Source: Brachybacterium massiliense
GTDB taxonomy: Bacteria > Actinomycetota > Actinomycetes > Actinomycetales > Dermabacteraceae
DNA: 64,000 nt
Assembly: GCF_900184245.1 (NCBI RefSeq)
Contig: NZ_FXXB01000007.1
Location: 248,001 to 312,000, forward strand
Direction of reading: 5' to 3'
A program made the translations under genes and the position numbers. Shown here piece by piece: positions 54,718-63,020 of this stretch. How positions within the stretch are numbered: position 1 is the stretch's first letter; each line of letters opens with the position of its first letter. The notes beneath the pieces were generated by a model. It made no database searches. It was not told the origin of the DNA and worked only from the letters and a program-made list of their open reading frames with translations.

Positions 54718-55585
54718 TATCCAACGTGATCAGGTGGTTGACGGGGCCGTAGCCGCCCTCGTGCTGCGAGAGGCGCCAGTCGCTCGCATTCTCGGTGGCG
54801 CTGGCCACGAACTCCCTCGCCGAGGCGACGATGGTGACCATGTCGTCGTCCGTGCCCTTCTCGCCGATCTCCCCCAGCTCTCCGGCGCGGTCGAACTCCG
54901 CGATCCGGGCGAGCTGGGCCGCGATCGCGGCCGAGAGGGTGGTGCCGGCACCGCGCACCCTCCGCCCCGGCACGCGCCGGGCGCGCAGCAGATCGGTGCC
55001 TCCCTCGTGCACGAGCACGTCCACCACGCCCTCGCCCTCGAGGCGGCCGCCGGTGATCAGCACCGCGCGGGGCCCCTTCGCCTGCAGGGCGAGGGCCTGC
55101 TCGCGGATCTCGTCGATCGAGGTGGCCAGCGGCCGGCCCAGCAGCTGCGCCGCCTCGGCCATCGTCGCGCAGAGCACATCGGCCAGGGGCACCAGCTCGG
55201 TGGCGAGCGCGGCCGCGCCCTCGGCGGTGATCAGGGGCGTGCCGTACGCGCTGACCATCACCGGATCCAGCACGATCGTGCCCAGCTGACCGCGGTGCGC
55301 CCGGACGGCCGCCGCGACCTCCGTGACCGCCGCCGCGCTGCCGAGCGCCCCGATCTTCGTGGCGTCCAGGCGCAGATCCCCCGCGACCGCCTCGATCTGG
55401 CGGCGCACCACGCCCGCGGGCAGCGGATGGGTGCTCTCGACCCCTGCCGCGGTGACCACGGTGACCATGCTGACCACGCTCGCCCCGTAGGCGCCGAGCG
55501 CCGTGAAGGTCTTGAGATCCGCCTGCAGGCCGGCGGCCCCGTCGGTCTCCGAAGCGGCGATGGTCAGGACGAGGGGCGGGCGCAT
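54710..55585 (-). CDS. thiD: Hydroxymethylpyrimidine/phosphomethylpyrimidine kinase
   Basis: A 291-residue ribokinase-fold enzyme phosphorylating HMP and HMP-P for thiamine synthesis. It has TIAASETDGAAGLQADLKTF (most ThiD proteins read SDPSGGAG where this reads SETDGAAG), IVLDPVMVSAYG, and RRVRGAGTTLSAAIAA with the GAGxx catalytic area, where the general base Asp seems replaced by Thr. C-terminal SQHEGGYGPVNHLITLDKD. GGAG lies 5 nt before ATG 55585. No TPP riboswitch seen upstream. Given the altered motifs it may be a pyridoxal/HMP kinase variant. Confidence 0.8.
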   Translation of the reverse strand: MRPPLVLTIAASETDGAAGLQADLKTFTALGAYGASVVSMVTVVTAAGVESTHPLPAGVVRRQIEAVAGDLRLDATKIGALGSAAAVTEVAAAVRAHRGQLGTIVLDPVMVSAYGTPLITAEGAAALATELVPLADVLCATMAEAAQLLGRPLATSIDEIREQALALQAKGPRAVLITGGRLEGEGVVDVLVHEGGTDLLRARRVPGRRVRGAGTTLSAAIAAQLARIAEFDRAGELGEIGEKGTDDDMVTIVASAREFVASATENASDWRLSQHEGGYGPVNHLITLDKD

Positions 55586-55692
55586 GCGGTCTCCATCTCT
55601 CGGTGGTCCCGGCACCGGCGGGGCGCGGGCTGGCGGTCCGGGACAGCGCACCGGTTCCGTGAGCGGAGAGTACCAACCGCCCCTGGCATCTC

Positions 55693-55698
55693 TATCCT
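55693..55698 (+). promoter_or_regulatory. TATCCT -10 box before the 55798 gene
   Basis: TATCCT is 6 nt before an in-frame ATG at 55705. Either it drives a leaderless start there or a leader of about 93 nt before ATG 55798, which has a strong GGGGAGG site. Confidence 0.5.
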
Positions 55699-55797
55699 GT
55701 TCGCATGCACGCGGTGCTCCGCATGCGAGAATCACCCGGGGGCAGGAGCATCGCCCGCCCCACAGGGGGACGGGACGGCGGTGCCGGGGAGGTGGCG

Positions 55798-56716
55798 ATG
55801 AACCAGGAGTCGGGCGAGGGACAGCAGTCCTCGAGATCCGGGCTGCCCGATTTCTCCGCCTCCTCGTCCACGCGGTCCTCGCAGTCGCTCCCCGATCTGG
55901 CCTCTCGCGAGGGACCGGTGACGCTCGGCGAGCCGAGCGAGCGGACCCTGCGCCGCAACCGCACCACCATGCTCGCTGTCATCGGCGGCTCCGTCGTGGT
56001 GATGGCGGTGGTCGCGCTGGTGCTGTCGCAGACGGTGTTCCGTTCCGTGCTGGACCCGGCCGGACCCACCGCCTACCAGACCGGCCAGCGCACCGCTCAG
56101 GGGCAGTCGGAGTACGTGCCCGATCCGGAGGATCCGGACATCGCCCCTCCCCCGCCGATCTTCACGCACGGTGCCCGAGGGCACGGAGGCCCCCGAGCCC
56201 TCGGCCCCGGGCAAGGTGCGCGGCGGCGGCCTGGAGTACACCAACCCCGACGGCTGGGGCGACGGCTGGATCGCCCACTCGCTGCCCTATATGACCGACG
56301 TGGGCGCGGACTCGCGCGTGGTCGAGGGAAGCTGGTACTCGGTGGTCAACCTCGGCCGCGTCCACTACCCCGAGGAGGAGGGCGGCTACCCGGGCCTCGA
56401 GTCCGCGGCGGTCGCGATCTTCCAGTGCTACGCCACCACCTCGGGCGTGGTCTCCCACTTCGGTGAGAACCCCGAGGTCACCGACTACCGCTCCGAGGTC
56501 ATCACGGTCGACGGGGAGCCCGCCTGGATCGTGCAGGCCACCTACCACTTCGAGGATCCCGAGGTGCTCGAGACCTCGAGCGCCTCCGTGGTCACCTCGA
56601 TCGTTGTGGAGACCCCGAACGGGCCCAGCGCCCTGGCCAGCGACGTCGCAGCCGACCAGCCCGAACACGTCCAGAACCTCGAGGACATCATCGCCAGTCT
56701 CGACGTCATCGAGTGA
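55798..56716 (+). pseudogene. Membrane-anchored secreted-domain protein, frameshifted
   Basis: The first frame encodes a hydrophilic N-terminus, RTLRRNRTTMLAVIGG and one transmembrane segment, then DPEDPDIAPPPPIFT. The second frame (from about 56171) encodes VPEGTEAPEPSAPGKVRGGG and an extracellular domain of about 170 residues ending LEDIIASLDVIE. A single extra base around 56163-56172 separates them. The extracellular domain is similar to that of the next gene (RGGGL, ...SSASVVTSIVVETPNGPS), so it is a tandem paralog. Start ATG 55798 or 55705. Confidence 0.8.
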
Positions 56717-56752
56717 CGTCGCGGCGCGACCGCCCTCCCGAAGGAGCCCACC

Positions 56753-57574
56753 GTGCACACCGGACCGCAGTACACCGCCACCCATCCCCAGCCCGGGGGC
56801 GGCGGCGGGCGGGGCACCGCCCTGCTGTTCGGCGGCCTCGCCTTCGCGGTGGTGTTCCTGCTGATCGTAGGCGTCACCGTCGGCTACCTGGTGCTGCGTC
56901 CCGGAGGCTCCTCCGGCGGCCCCATCGCCACAGACACCGCCACCTCGACAGCGAGCACCACGCCCGGGGAGACCGAGTCCCCCACCGCGACGGACACCGC
57001 CTCCGCCACCCCCACGAATGTCGAGGAGGAGCGCTGCTGGGGCCCGGAGCGCTTCTCGCGCACCTCCTCCAACCCGTCGGGCAAGCTGCGCGGCGGCGGC
57101 CTGCAGTTCATCCCCCCGGCCGAGTATGACCTGCGCTCCACCCCGCAGGGCACCAGCTACTCCGATGACGTCCAAGGGGCGCAGGCGATCGTCGAGGAGG
57201 GCTGGGCCTCCACGATGTATGTCGGGGCGGTCACCTGGCAGCCGGGCATCGAGTACCCCGGCGCCGAGGTCGCCTCGCAGACCATCACCCACTGCTTCTA
57301 CGGCGCGAACATCTGGGGCGAGACGAAGGGCCGTTCGCTGGATGACGTGATCACCGAACCGGTGACCATCGCCGGGATGCCCGGCTACCGCACCACCGGG
57401 ATCGTGAACTTCTCCTACGCCCCGATGGAATCCACCTCGGCGACCGAGCTGGTCGTGGTGGTGCTCGAGACCCCGCAGGGACCGAGCGTCTTCGCGACCG
57501 AGACCGCCGTCGGCGTCGAGGCCCACGAGGAGGCGGCCGACGAGGCCTACGCCTCGCTCACCGGCATCTCCTGA
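56753..57574 (+). CDS. Membrane-anchored protein with conserved extracellular domain, intact paralog
   Basis: A 273-residue protein: short cytoplasmic N-terminus, one transmembrane segment (about 24-48), a Thr/Ser linker, and an extracellular domain of about 185 residues with LRGGGLQFIPPAEYDLR, GVEYPGAEVASQTI-like text, HCFYGANIWGE and VVVVLETPQGPSVFA. No known family name. One Cys near ERCWGPE and one in HCFYG could pair. The GTG at 56753 has AAGGAG. It sits 36 nt after its frameshifted paralog and is probably co-transcribed. Confidence 0.8.
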   Translation: MHTGPQYTATHPQPGGGGGRGTALLFGGLAFAVVFLLIVGVTVGYLVLRPGGSSGGPIATDTATSTASTTPGETESPTATDTASATPTNVEEERCWGPERFSRTSSNPSGKLRGGGLQFIPPAEYDLRSTPQGTSYSDDVQGAQAIVEEGWASTMYVGAVTWQPGIEYPGAEVASQTITHCFYGANIWGETKGRSLDDVITEPVTIAGMPGYRTTGIVNFSYAPMESTSATELVVVVLETPQGPSVFATETAVGVEAHEEAADEAYASLTGIS

Positions 57575-57601
57575 GGGCGCCCGCGCGCAGCGGCACGGCG
57601 C

Positions 57602-59089
57602 TCAGACGACGGCGGAGGCGAGGCGGCAGAGGTTATCGACCACCTGCATCGTGCGGGGGCGGTGCTGCCATTCCTCGAGGGTGAGCTTGCGGCTGCGCTC
57701 GCGGTAGGCGCCCTCGACCTCGCGCATCTTCTCCATGAAGTCGGTGCCGCCGATCATCAGCGAGCACTCCATCTGCAGCAGGAACGAGCGGATGTCCATG
57801 TTCGAGGAGCCGACCACCGTCACCGAGTCGTCGATCGTGACGTGCTTGGCGTGCAGGATCGTGGGTGCCCGGTAGAGCCAGATCGTCACGCCGGCCTCGA
57901 GCAGCACCGAGTAGTAGGAGCGCTGGGCGTGGAAGACGAGGAACTGGTCGCCGATCTCGGAGACGAACAGCTCCACCTCGACGCCGCGCCGTGCGGCGGT
58001 GACCAGGGCCGAGAGCATCGACTCATCGGGCACGAAGTACGGGGAGACCGCGACGATGCGGCGGGTCGCGGAGTAGAACAGCTGGTTGAACAGCAGCAGG
58101 TTGTTCTCCGAGACGTAGCCGGGGCCGCTGGGCACCAGCTGGCACTCGTAGGTGCCGGAGGTGTCCGGCGAGCTGCGCACCACGGTCTCCTCGGGCAGCA
58201 TCTGCTCGGACTCGTAGTACCAGTCGGTGGCGAACAGCAGGTTCAGCTCCGAGACGATCGGTCCTCGGAATCGCGCCATCGTCTCCTGCCAGTGCAGACC
58301 GCGGCGGATGTTGGAGCGCTTGTTGTAGTGGGCAGCGATCATGTTCTGGCTGCCCATCCAGCCGATCTGCCCGTCCACGATCACCATCTTGCGGTGGTTG
58401 CGCAGATCGGGCCGCTGGAAGGCGCCGTCGCGGATGGGCTGGATGGGGTTCATCGGGAAGTGCTCGATGCCGTGGGCGTCGAGCTTGCGGCGCATCGTCT
58501 TGTAGGTCGTGCGGTGGCTGACCGCGCCCCAGTGGTCGTAGAGCACCCGCACGGCCACTCCCGCGTCGGCGCGCTCGGCGAGCGCCTCGAAGAAGTCCTC
58601 GGTGATCTCGTCCAGCGCCATGATGTAGAAGAGCACGTGCACGCTCTCGCGGGCGGTGCGGATGTCCGCCGTCATCTTCGCGATCGAGGTGTCGTAGTCG
58701 ATCTCGAGATCTGCGGAGTTGTTGCCCGTCAGGGGGAAGGCGCCGAGCTCCCGGTTCAGCCGCACCGCGGACTGCAGCCAGCTGGGCACGTCCTCGTCGA
58801 GCTCGCTGTCGGGGATGTTCTGCGCCCGCACCCGCATCAGGCGGTGGATGATCTTCTGCTTCTCGCGCCGGCGGCGCGGCAGCTCGGACTTGCCCAGCAT
58901 CAGGTAGAGGGGGAAGCCCAGCAGCGGGAGCACCATGATCGCCAGCAACCAGGCGATCGCCGAGCCGGGGCGCCGGTTGCGCGGCACCACGATCAGGCTG
59001 ACCAGGCGCAGCACGATGTCCACGCCCCAGTACACATAGGTGACCGCGAGGACCGCATGGTCCATCACCCACTGCCAGATGTCGGACAT
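57602..59089 (-). CDS. cls: Cardiolipin synthase (phospholipase D family)
   Basis: A 495-residue membrane enzyme making cardiolipin from phosphatidylglycerol. Two N-terminal helices (about 10-32 and 42-62), then two HKD motifs: NHRKMVIVDGQIGWMGSQN and LHAKHVTIDDSVTVVGSSN. The spacing and total length fit bacterial Cls. GGAGGAGG precedes ATG 59089. It is separated from the upstream BI-1 gene by a good terminator, so it likely has its own promoter. Confidence 0.95.
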   Translation of the reverse strand: MSDIWQWVMDHAVLAVTYVYWGVDIVLRLVSLIVVPRNRRPGSAIAWLLAIMVLPLLGFPLYLMLGKSELPRRRREKQKIIHRLMRVRAQNIPDSELDEDVPSWLQSAVRLNRELGAFPLTGNNSADLEIDYDTSIAKMTADIRTARESVHVLFYIMALDEITEDFFEALAERADAGVAVRVLYDHWGAVSHRTTYKTMRRKLDAHGIEHFPMNPIQPIRDGAFQRPDLRNHRKMVIVDGQIGWMGSQNMIAAHYNKRSNIRRGLHWQETMARFRGPIVSELNLLFATDWYYESEQMLPEETVVRSSPDTSGTYECQLVPSGPGYVSENNLLLFNQLFYSATRRIVAVSPYFVPDESMLSALVTAARRGVEVELFVSEIGDQFLVFHAQRSYYSVLLEAGVTIWLYRAPTILHAKHVTIDDSVTVVGSSNMDIRSFLLQMECSLMIGGTDFMEKMREVEGAYRERSRKLTLEEWQHRPRTMQVVDNLCRLASAVV

Positions 59090-59119
59090 CGACGATCCTC
59101 CTCCGTGGGTGCACAGCGA

Positions 59120-59147
59120 AACGGCGGGTCCCGAAGGACCCGCCGTT
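59120..59147 (-). terminator. Hairpin terminator after the BI-1/YccA gene
   Basis: Perfect 12-bp inverted repeat (AACGGCGGGTCC at 59120-59131 and complement at 59136-59147) with a CGAA tetraloop, between the BI-1 stop and the cardiolipin synthase start. Confidence 0.85.
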
Positions 59148-59192
59148 CAGCATACGGGCACGAGCAGAGCCTCACCCGTGAGGGGCTCGCGG

Positions 59193-60086
59193 TCAGTCGC
59201 TGCCGCGCAGGATCATCAGGATCCGCAGCACCTCGACGTAGAGCCAGACCATGGTCACGGCGATGCCGAAGGCCAGGCGCCAGGCGTACTTGCGCGGGAC
59301 GCCCGCCTCCGAGGAGTGCTGGACGGCTTCGAAGTCCATCACCAGAGAGTAGGAGGCCATCACCACGGCGAGACCGCCGATGATCAGGCCGAGCATGCCG
59401 TCGCGGAGGCTCGTGCCGGTCACCAGCAGCAGACCGATGTTCACGAGCCCGAAGATCATGTAGGCGATCATCGCGACCATGAAGATCTTGGTCAGTCTCG
59501 GCGACGTACGCAGCACACCCACGCGGAACAGCACCAGCACGGTGCCGGCCACGGCGAGGGTGCCCACCACGGCCTGCAGCGCGATGCCCGGGTAGAAGTA
59601 CTCCATGGTGCCGCTGATGCCGCCGAGGAACAGACCCTCGAAGACGGCGTAGGCGATCACCGCGATCGGCGAGGGCTGCTTCTTGAAGATGTTCACCAGG
59701 GCGGCCACCAGGCCGCCGAGGACGCCGATGAGGGTGGCGCCGCCGGCGAGCGCGAGGCCCGCCTGGGCACCTGCCTGCCCGCCCACGAGGGCAAGGGCGA
59801 AGGGCATCATGGCGACGACGAAGCCGACCACCATGATGATGCCGAGGGTCGCGGTGATCGCGTTCAGCGCGTCCTTCAGCGTCATCCGGCCGGTGTCGTG
59901 GCCGGTGGCGGAGGGGCTGTTGTACATCGACTCGAGCTGGTCGTGGCCCTGCTGGTCGAAGCCCGTGGACCACTGCGTGCTCTGGGCGGGGGCGGGCTGC
60001 GCGGACTGACCGAATCGGGGGGCGTTGTAGTTCGCACCGCTGTGGACGGCCTGGTCGCGGCCGAACACGATGTTCTGGCGTGCCAT
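59193..60086 (-). CDS. Bax inhibitor-1/YccA family membrane protein
   Basis: A 297-residue protein with a hydrophilic N-terminus of about 70 residues (Gln/Ser/Asn rich) and seven helices typical of the BI-1 family. Family marks: VFEGLFLGGISG, and IGLLLVTGTSLRDGMLG, with acidic VMDFEAVQ in the last loop (the possible proton or calcium site). Role in bacteria is unclear, perhaps ion leak or protease modulation. GAGGAG precedes ATG 60086. Confidence 0.9.
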   Translation of the reverse strand: MARQNIVFGRDQAVHSGANYNAPRFGQSAQPAPAQSTQWSTGFDQQGHDQLESMYNSPSATGHDTGRMTLKDALNAITATLGIIMVVGFVVAMMPFALALVGGQAGAQAGLALAGGATLIGVLGGLVAALVNIFKKQPSPIAVIAYAVFEGLFLGGISGTMEYFYPGIALQAVVGTLAVAGTVLVLFRVGVLRTSPRLTKIFMVAMIAYMIFGLVNIGLLLVTGTSLRDGMLGLIIGGLAVVMASYSLVMDFEAVQHSSEAGVPRKYAWRLAFGIAVTMVWLYVEVLRILMILRGSD

Positions 60087-60202
60087 GTGGCTCCTCACGT
60101 GGATCGTTGGGGTCGACGACGGAGGCGCTGGTGCTCCCGTCGGACCGACCGGTTCATCCTACCGGGCGGAACCCGGGATGGAGCTGGAAGTTCGCTGTGC
60201 CC

Positions 60203-61342
60203 TCAGCGAAGACGGGCGGCGGCGAGCGCCTGGTCGAGGTCGCCGAGCAGGTCCTCGAGGTCCTCGATGCCGACGCTCAGCCGCAGCAGCTCATCGGAGA
60301 TCCCGGCCGCGGCCCGCGCCTGCGGGGTCATCGCCTCGTGCGTCATCGTGGAGGGTCGGCAGATCAGCGACTCGACCCCGCCGAGGCTGACCGCGAAGGC
60401 GGGGTAGCGCAGCGCCCGGAGGAAGGCGACGCGGTCCAGGCCCTCGGCGAGCTCGAAGGACAGCACGGCACCGGGGCCGCTGGCCTGGGAGGCGTGCAGG
60501 CGGGCCTCGTGCGCGCTGTGGGAGCCGGGGAAGCGGACGGTCGCGATGCCCTCCTGCTCCCGCAGGTGGGAGACGATCGCCCGGGCGTTGGCCTGCTGCC
60601 GCTCGAGGCGCAGCGGGAGGGTCTTCAGCGACTGGATGAGCCGGAAGGAGTCCTGCGGGGCGAGCACCCCGCCCTCGGCCTGCTGGCACAGGCGGTACGC
60701 CTCGGCGAGCTCGTCGTCGCTGGTGGTGACCACGCCCGCGAGCAGGTCGGAGTGCCCCGCGAGGTACTTGGTGGCGGACTGCACGACCACGTCGGCCCCG
60801 AGGTCCAGGGGCTTCTGCAGCACCGGGGTCATGAAGGTGTTGTCCACGATCACCCGTGCGCCGTGGCGGTGCGCGAGCTCGACCACCCGGCGCAGGTCGG
60901 TGATGCGCAGCGTGGGGTTCGCGGGCGTCTCGACGAAGACGGCCCGCGTGGCGGGGGTGAAGTCCTCGTCGGTGAGCTCGTCGAGGTGGTCGACGTAGCG
61001 CCCGGTGACGCCCCGCGCGGGCAGCACCCTGCCCACGAAGCGGTAGGTGCCGCCGTAGACGCTCGCCGGCAGCAGGATCTCCTCCCCCTCCCGCAGGATC
61101 GACAGCGCGGCGGCGGTGGCCGCCATCCCGGAGGCGAAGGCGAAGGCGTGGGCGGAGCCCTCGAGCGTGGCCAGCACCGTCTCTAGCTGGGCGCGGGTGG
61201 GGTTCGAGGAGCGCTGGTAGGCGTACTCGCCGCCCTCGGTCTCCGGGTCGAGCGCGAAGGTCGAGGCGAGGTGCACGGGCGGGACCACGGCGCGATGCTC
61301 GAAATCGTGCAGGGCGTGGATGACGGCGGTCTGGATCTGCAC
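60203..61342 (-). CDS. Cystathionine gamma-synthase/lyase family PLP enzyme
   Basis: A 379-residue trans-sulfuration enzyme. Typical motifs: YAYQRSSNPTRAQLE, FASGMAATAAAL, VIVDNTF, and VVQSATKYLAGHSDLLAG with the PLP-binding Lys; C-terminal SLGGVESLICRP. It could be a cystathionine gamma-synthase, gamma-lyase or beta-lyase; sequence alone does not separate them. GTG 61342 is chosen because GAGGAG lies upstream; a TACAGT box near 61383 is a likely -10 element. It lies alone. Confidence 0.9.
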   Translation of the reverse strand: MQIQTAVIHALHDFEHRAVVPPVHLASTFALDPETEGGEYAYQRSSNPTRAQLETVLATLEGSAHAFAFASGMAATAAALSILREGEEILLPASVYGGTYRFVGRVLPARGVTGRYVDHLDELTDEDFTPATRAVFVETPANPTLRITDLRRVVELAHRHGARVIVDNTFMTPVLQKPLDLGADVVVQSATKYLAGHSDLLAGVVTTSDDELAEAYRLCQQAEGGVLAPQDSFRLIQSLKTLPLRLERQQANARAIVSHLREQEGIATVRFPGSHSAHEARLHASQASGPGAVLSFELAEGLDRVAFLRALRYPAFAVSLGGVESLICRPSTMTHEAMTPQARAAAGISDELLRLSVGIEDLEDLLGDLDQALAAARLR

Positions 61343-61476
61343 GGTGGCTCTGGCTCCTCGGATCGGCTTTGCGGCTGCTGCCACTGTAGGGCTCCGCGTG
61401 GGCGGGGCCGCATGCCCGATGGCGGACTATGACGGCCGGGAGGGCTCCGCGCGGCGCAGCCCGAGGCAGCGGTGGG

Positions 61477-62823
61477 TCAGCCGCCGACGGTCACGGGGAG
61501 CGCGTCGGTGCGGGTGGGGACCTCGTGCTCGGCCGACGGGTCGAGCGCGGGGATCTGCCCGGTGTAGGTGGGCTCGTGCTCGCGCAGCACCGCGAGGGTG
61601 CGGCGAGAGCGCACGCGCAGAGCGATCAAGGTGGCCGCGACCAGGACGAATCCGGTGCCGGCCAGCAGGATCGCGACCACCATCGGTGCCCGGTAGCCGA
61701 GCCCGCCGGCGATCACGGCGCCGCCGAGCGCCGCGCCGAGCGCGTTGGCGACGTTGAACGCCGCGTGGTTGAGGGAGGCGCCGAGCACCTCGGAGCGGTG
61801 GGCGACGCGGATCAGCCAGGTCTGCAGGGCCGGGCCGAGTGCGGAGCTGCCGAGGTTGACGGCGAAGAATCCGATCAGCAGGCCGGGCAGGGAGCCGGGG
61901 GCGGCCAGGAACAGGCCCACCAGGGCGGTGATGTAGAGCGGGAAGCCCACCAGCAGAGTCCCGCGCAGGGAGCGGTCGGTGGTGATCCCGCCCAGGATGT
62001 TGCCGAGCGTCATCCCGAGCCCGGCGGCGGCCAGCACCCACGGCACCATGCCCGCGGCGGCGCCGGAGACCTGGGTGGTGATGTCGGCGACGTAGCTGAA
62101 CACCGCGAAGCCGCCTGCGAAGCCGATCGCGGCGATGCCCATGACGATCCACAGCTGCACTCGGCGCAGCGCCACCACCTCGTCGACGGCCCGTCGGCCC
62201 GAGATCACCGGCTGGGGCGGGAGCGCGGCGCGCAGTGCGAGCACCGTGAGCACGAAGATCCCGGTGATCACGAGGTAGACGGCGCGCCATCCGACCAGCT
62301 GGCCGAGGGCGGTCATCAGCGGCACGCCGACGAGGTTCGCGACCGTGAGCCCGGACAGGGCGACGGCCACTCCCTTGCCCTGGCTCCCGGGGCCCATCAG
62401 CGAAGCGGCCAGCAGCGAGGCGACCCCGAAGTAGGCGCCGTGCGGGACTCCGGCGAGGAAGCGGGCGAGGACGGTGAGCTCGAAGCTGGGCATCGCGGCG
62501 GAGAGCACGGTGCCGGCCGCGAGCGCCGCGGCCAGCGCGATGATCATCGAGGTGCGGCTCCAGCGCACCGAGAGCAGGGCGAGCACGGGCGCGCCCACGA
62601 CGACGCCGAGGGCGTAGGCGGTGATCAGCTGCCCGGCGCGGGCGATGCCGGCGTCGGGGGCGGTGGCCATCTGCTCGGGCAGCAGGCCGTGGGCGATGCC
62701 GGGCAGCAGGCCCATGGTGGCGAACTCGGAGGCGCCGATGCCCACGCCGCCCAGGGCGAGGGCGAGCAGGGCGAGGGTGCGGCGGCGGGCGCTGATCTCG
62801 TGCGGTGCGGCGGGTGGGGTCAT
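61477..62823 (-). CDS. MFS transporter, AraJ/DHA1-like exporter
   Basis: A 448-residue transporter with twelve hydrophobic segments. The start LALALGGVGIGASEFATMGLLP and motif A-like RWSRTS after helix 2, and FLAGVPHGAYFGVASLLAASL in helices 4-5, are typical of the sugar-efflux/AraJ branch. The C-terminal 50 residues are hydrophilic. Substrate unknown. GAGGAA lies 7-8 nt before ATG 62823. It is divergent from a ROK regulator and has an operator-like palindrome in its promoter. Confidence 0.88.
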   Translation of the reverse strand: MTPPAAPHEISARRRTLALLALALGGVGIGASEFATMGLLPGIAHGLLPEQMATAPDAGIARAGQLITAYALGVVVGAPVLALLSVRWSRTSMIIALAAALAAGTVLSAAMPSFELTVLARFLAGVPHGAYFGVASLLAASLMGPGSQGKGVAVALSGLTVANLVGVPLMTALGQLVGWRAVYLVITGIFVLTVLALRAALPPQPVISGRRAVDEVVALRRVQLWIVMGIAAIGFAGGFAVFSYVADITTQVSGAAAGMVPWVLAAAGLGMTLGNILGGITTDRSLRGTLLVGFPLYITALVGLFLAAPGSLPGLLIGFFAVNLGSSALGPALQTWLIRVAHRSEVLGASLNHAAFNVANALGAALGGAVIAGGLGYRAPMVVAILLAGTGFVLVAATLIALRVRSRRTLAVLREHEPTYTGQIPALDPSAEHEVPTRTDALPVTVGG

Positions 62824-62879
62824 GAGGGTTCCTCGGCGGTCGGGAAGCAGGGGCGGAGGGGCGTCATCGACCGGGGAAC

Positions 62880-62910
62880 AGAATAAGCAAACGCTGTTGC
62901 GTTAGGTCAA
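62880..62910 (-). promoter_or_regulatory. Promoter and possible operator of the MFS gene
   Basis: Minus strand: TTGACC (62910-62905), 19-nt spacer, TATTCT (62885-62880). Between the boxes lies the inverted repeat AACGC-TGTT-GCGTT (plus 62890-62903), well placed for a repressor. The AT-richness here contrasts with its surroundings. Confidence 0.6.
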
Positions 62911-63020
62911 GGGGCGGGCTGTCGGACCCACGTCACACCCAGCCAGGCTCCTCATGGCGCACCCGCCCGGAGCCGGCCCCTCACCCGCTTCGCGCGGGCG
63001 GCCGTGGGAGGATGAGCACC

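Noticed and set aside
55586-55704. Possible TPP riboswitch upstream of thiD
   Set aside because: I looked for the CUGAGA and ACCUGAUC-type core and its flanking helices on the minus strand and did not find them.
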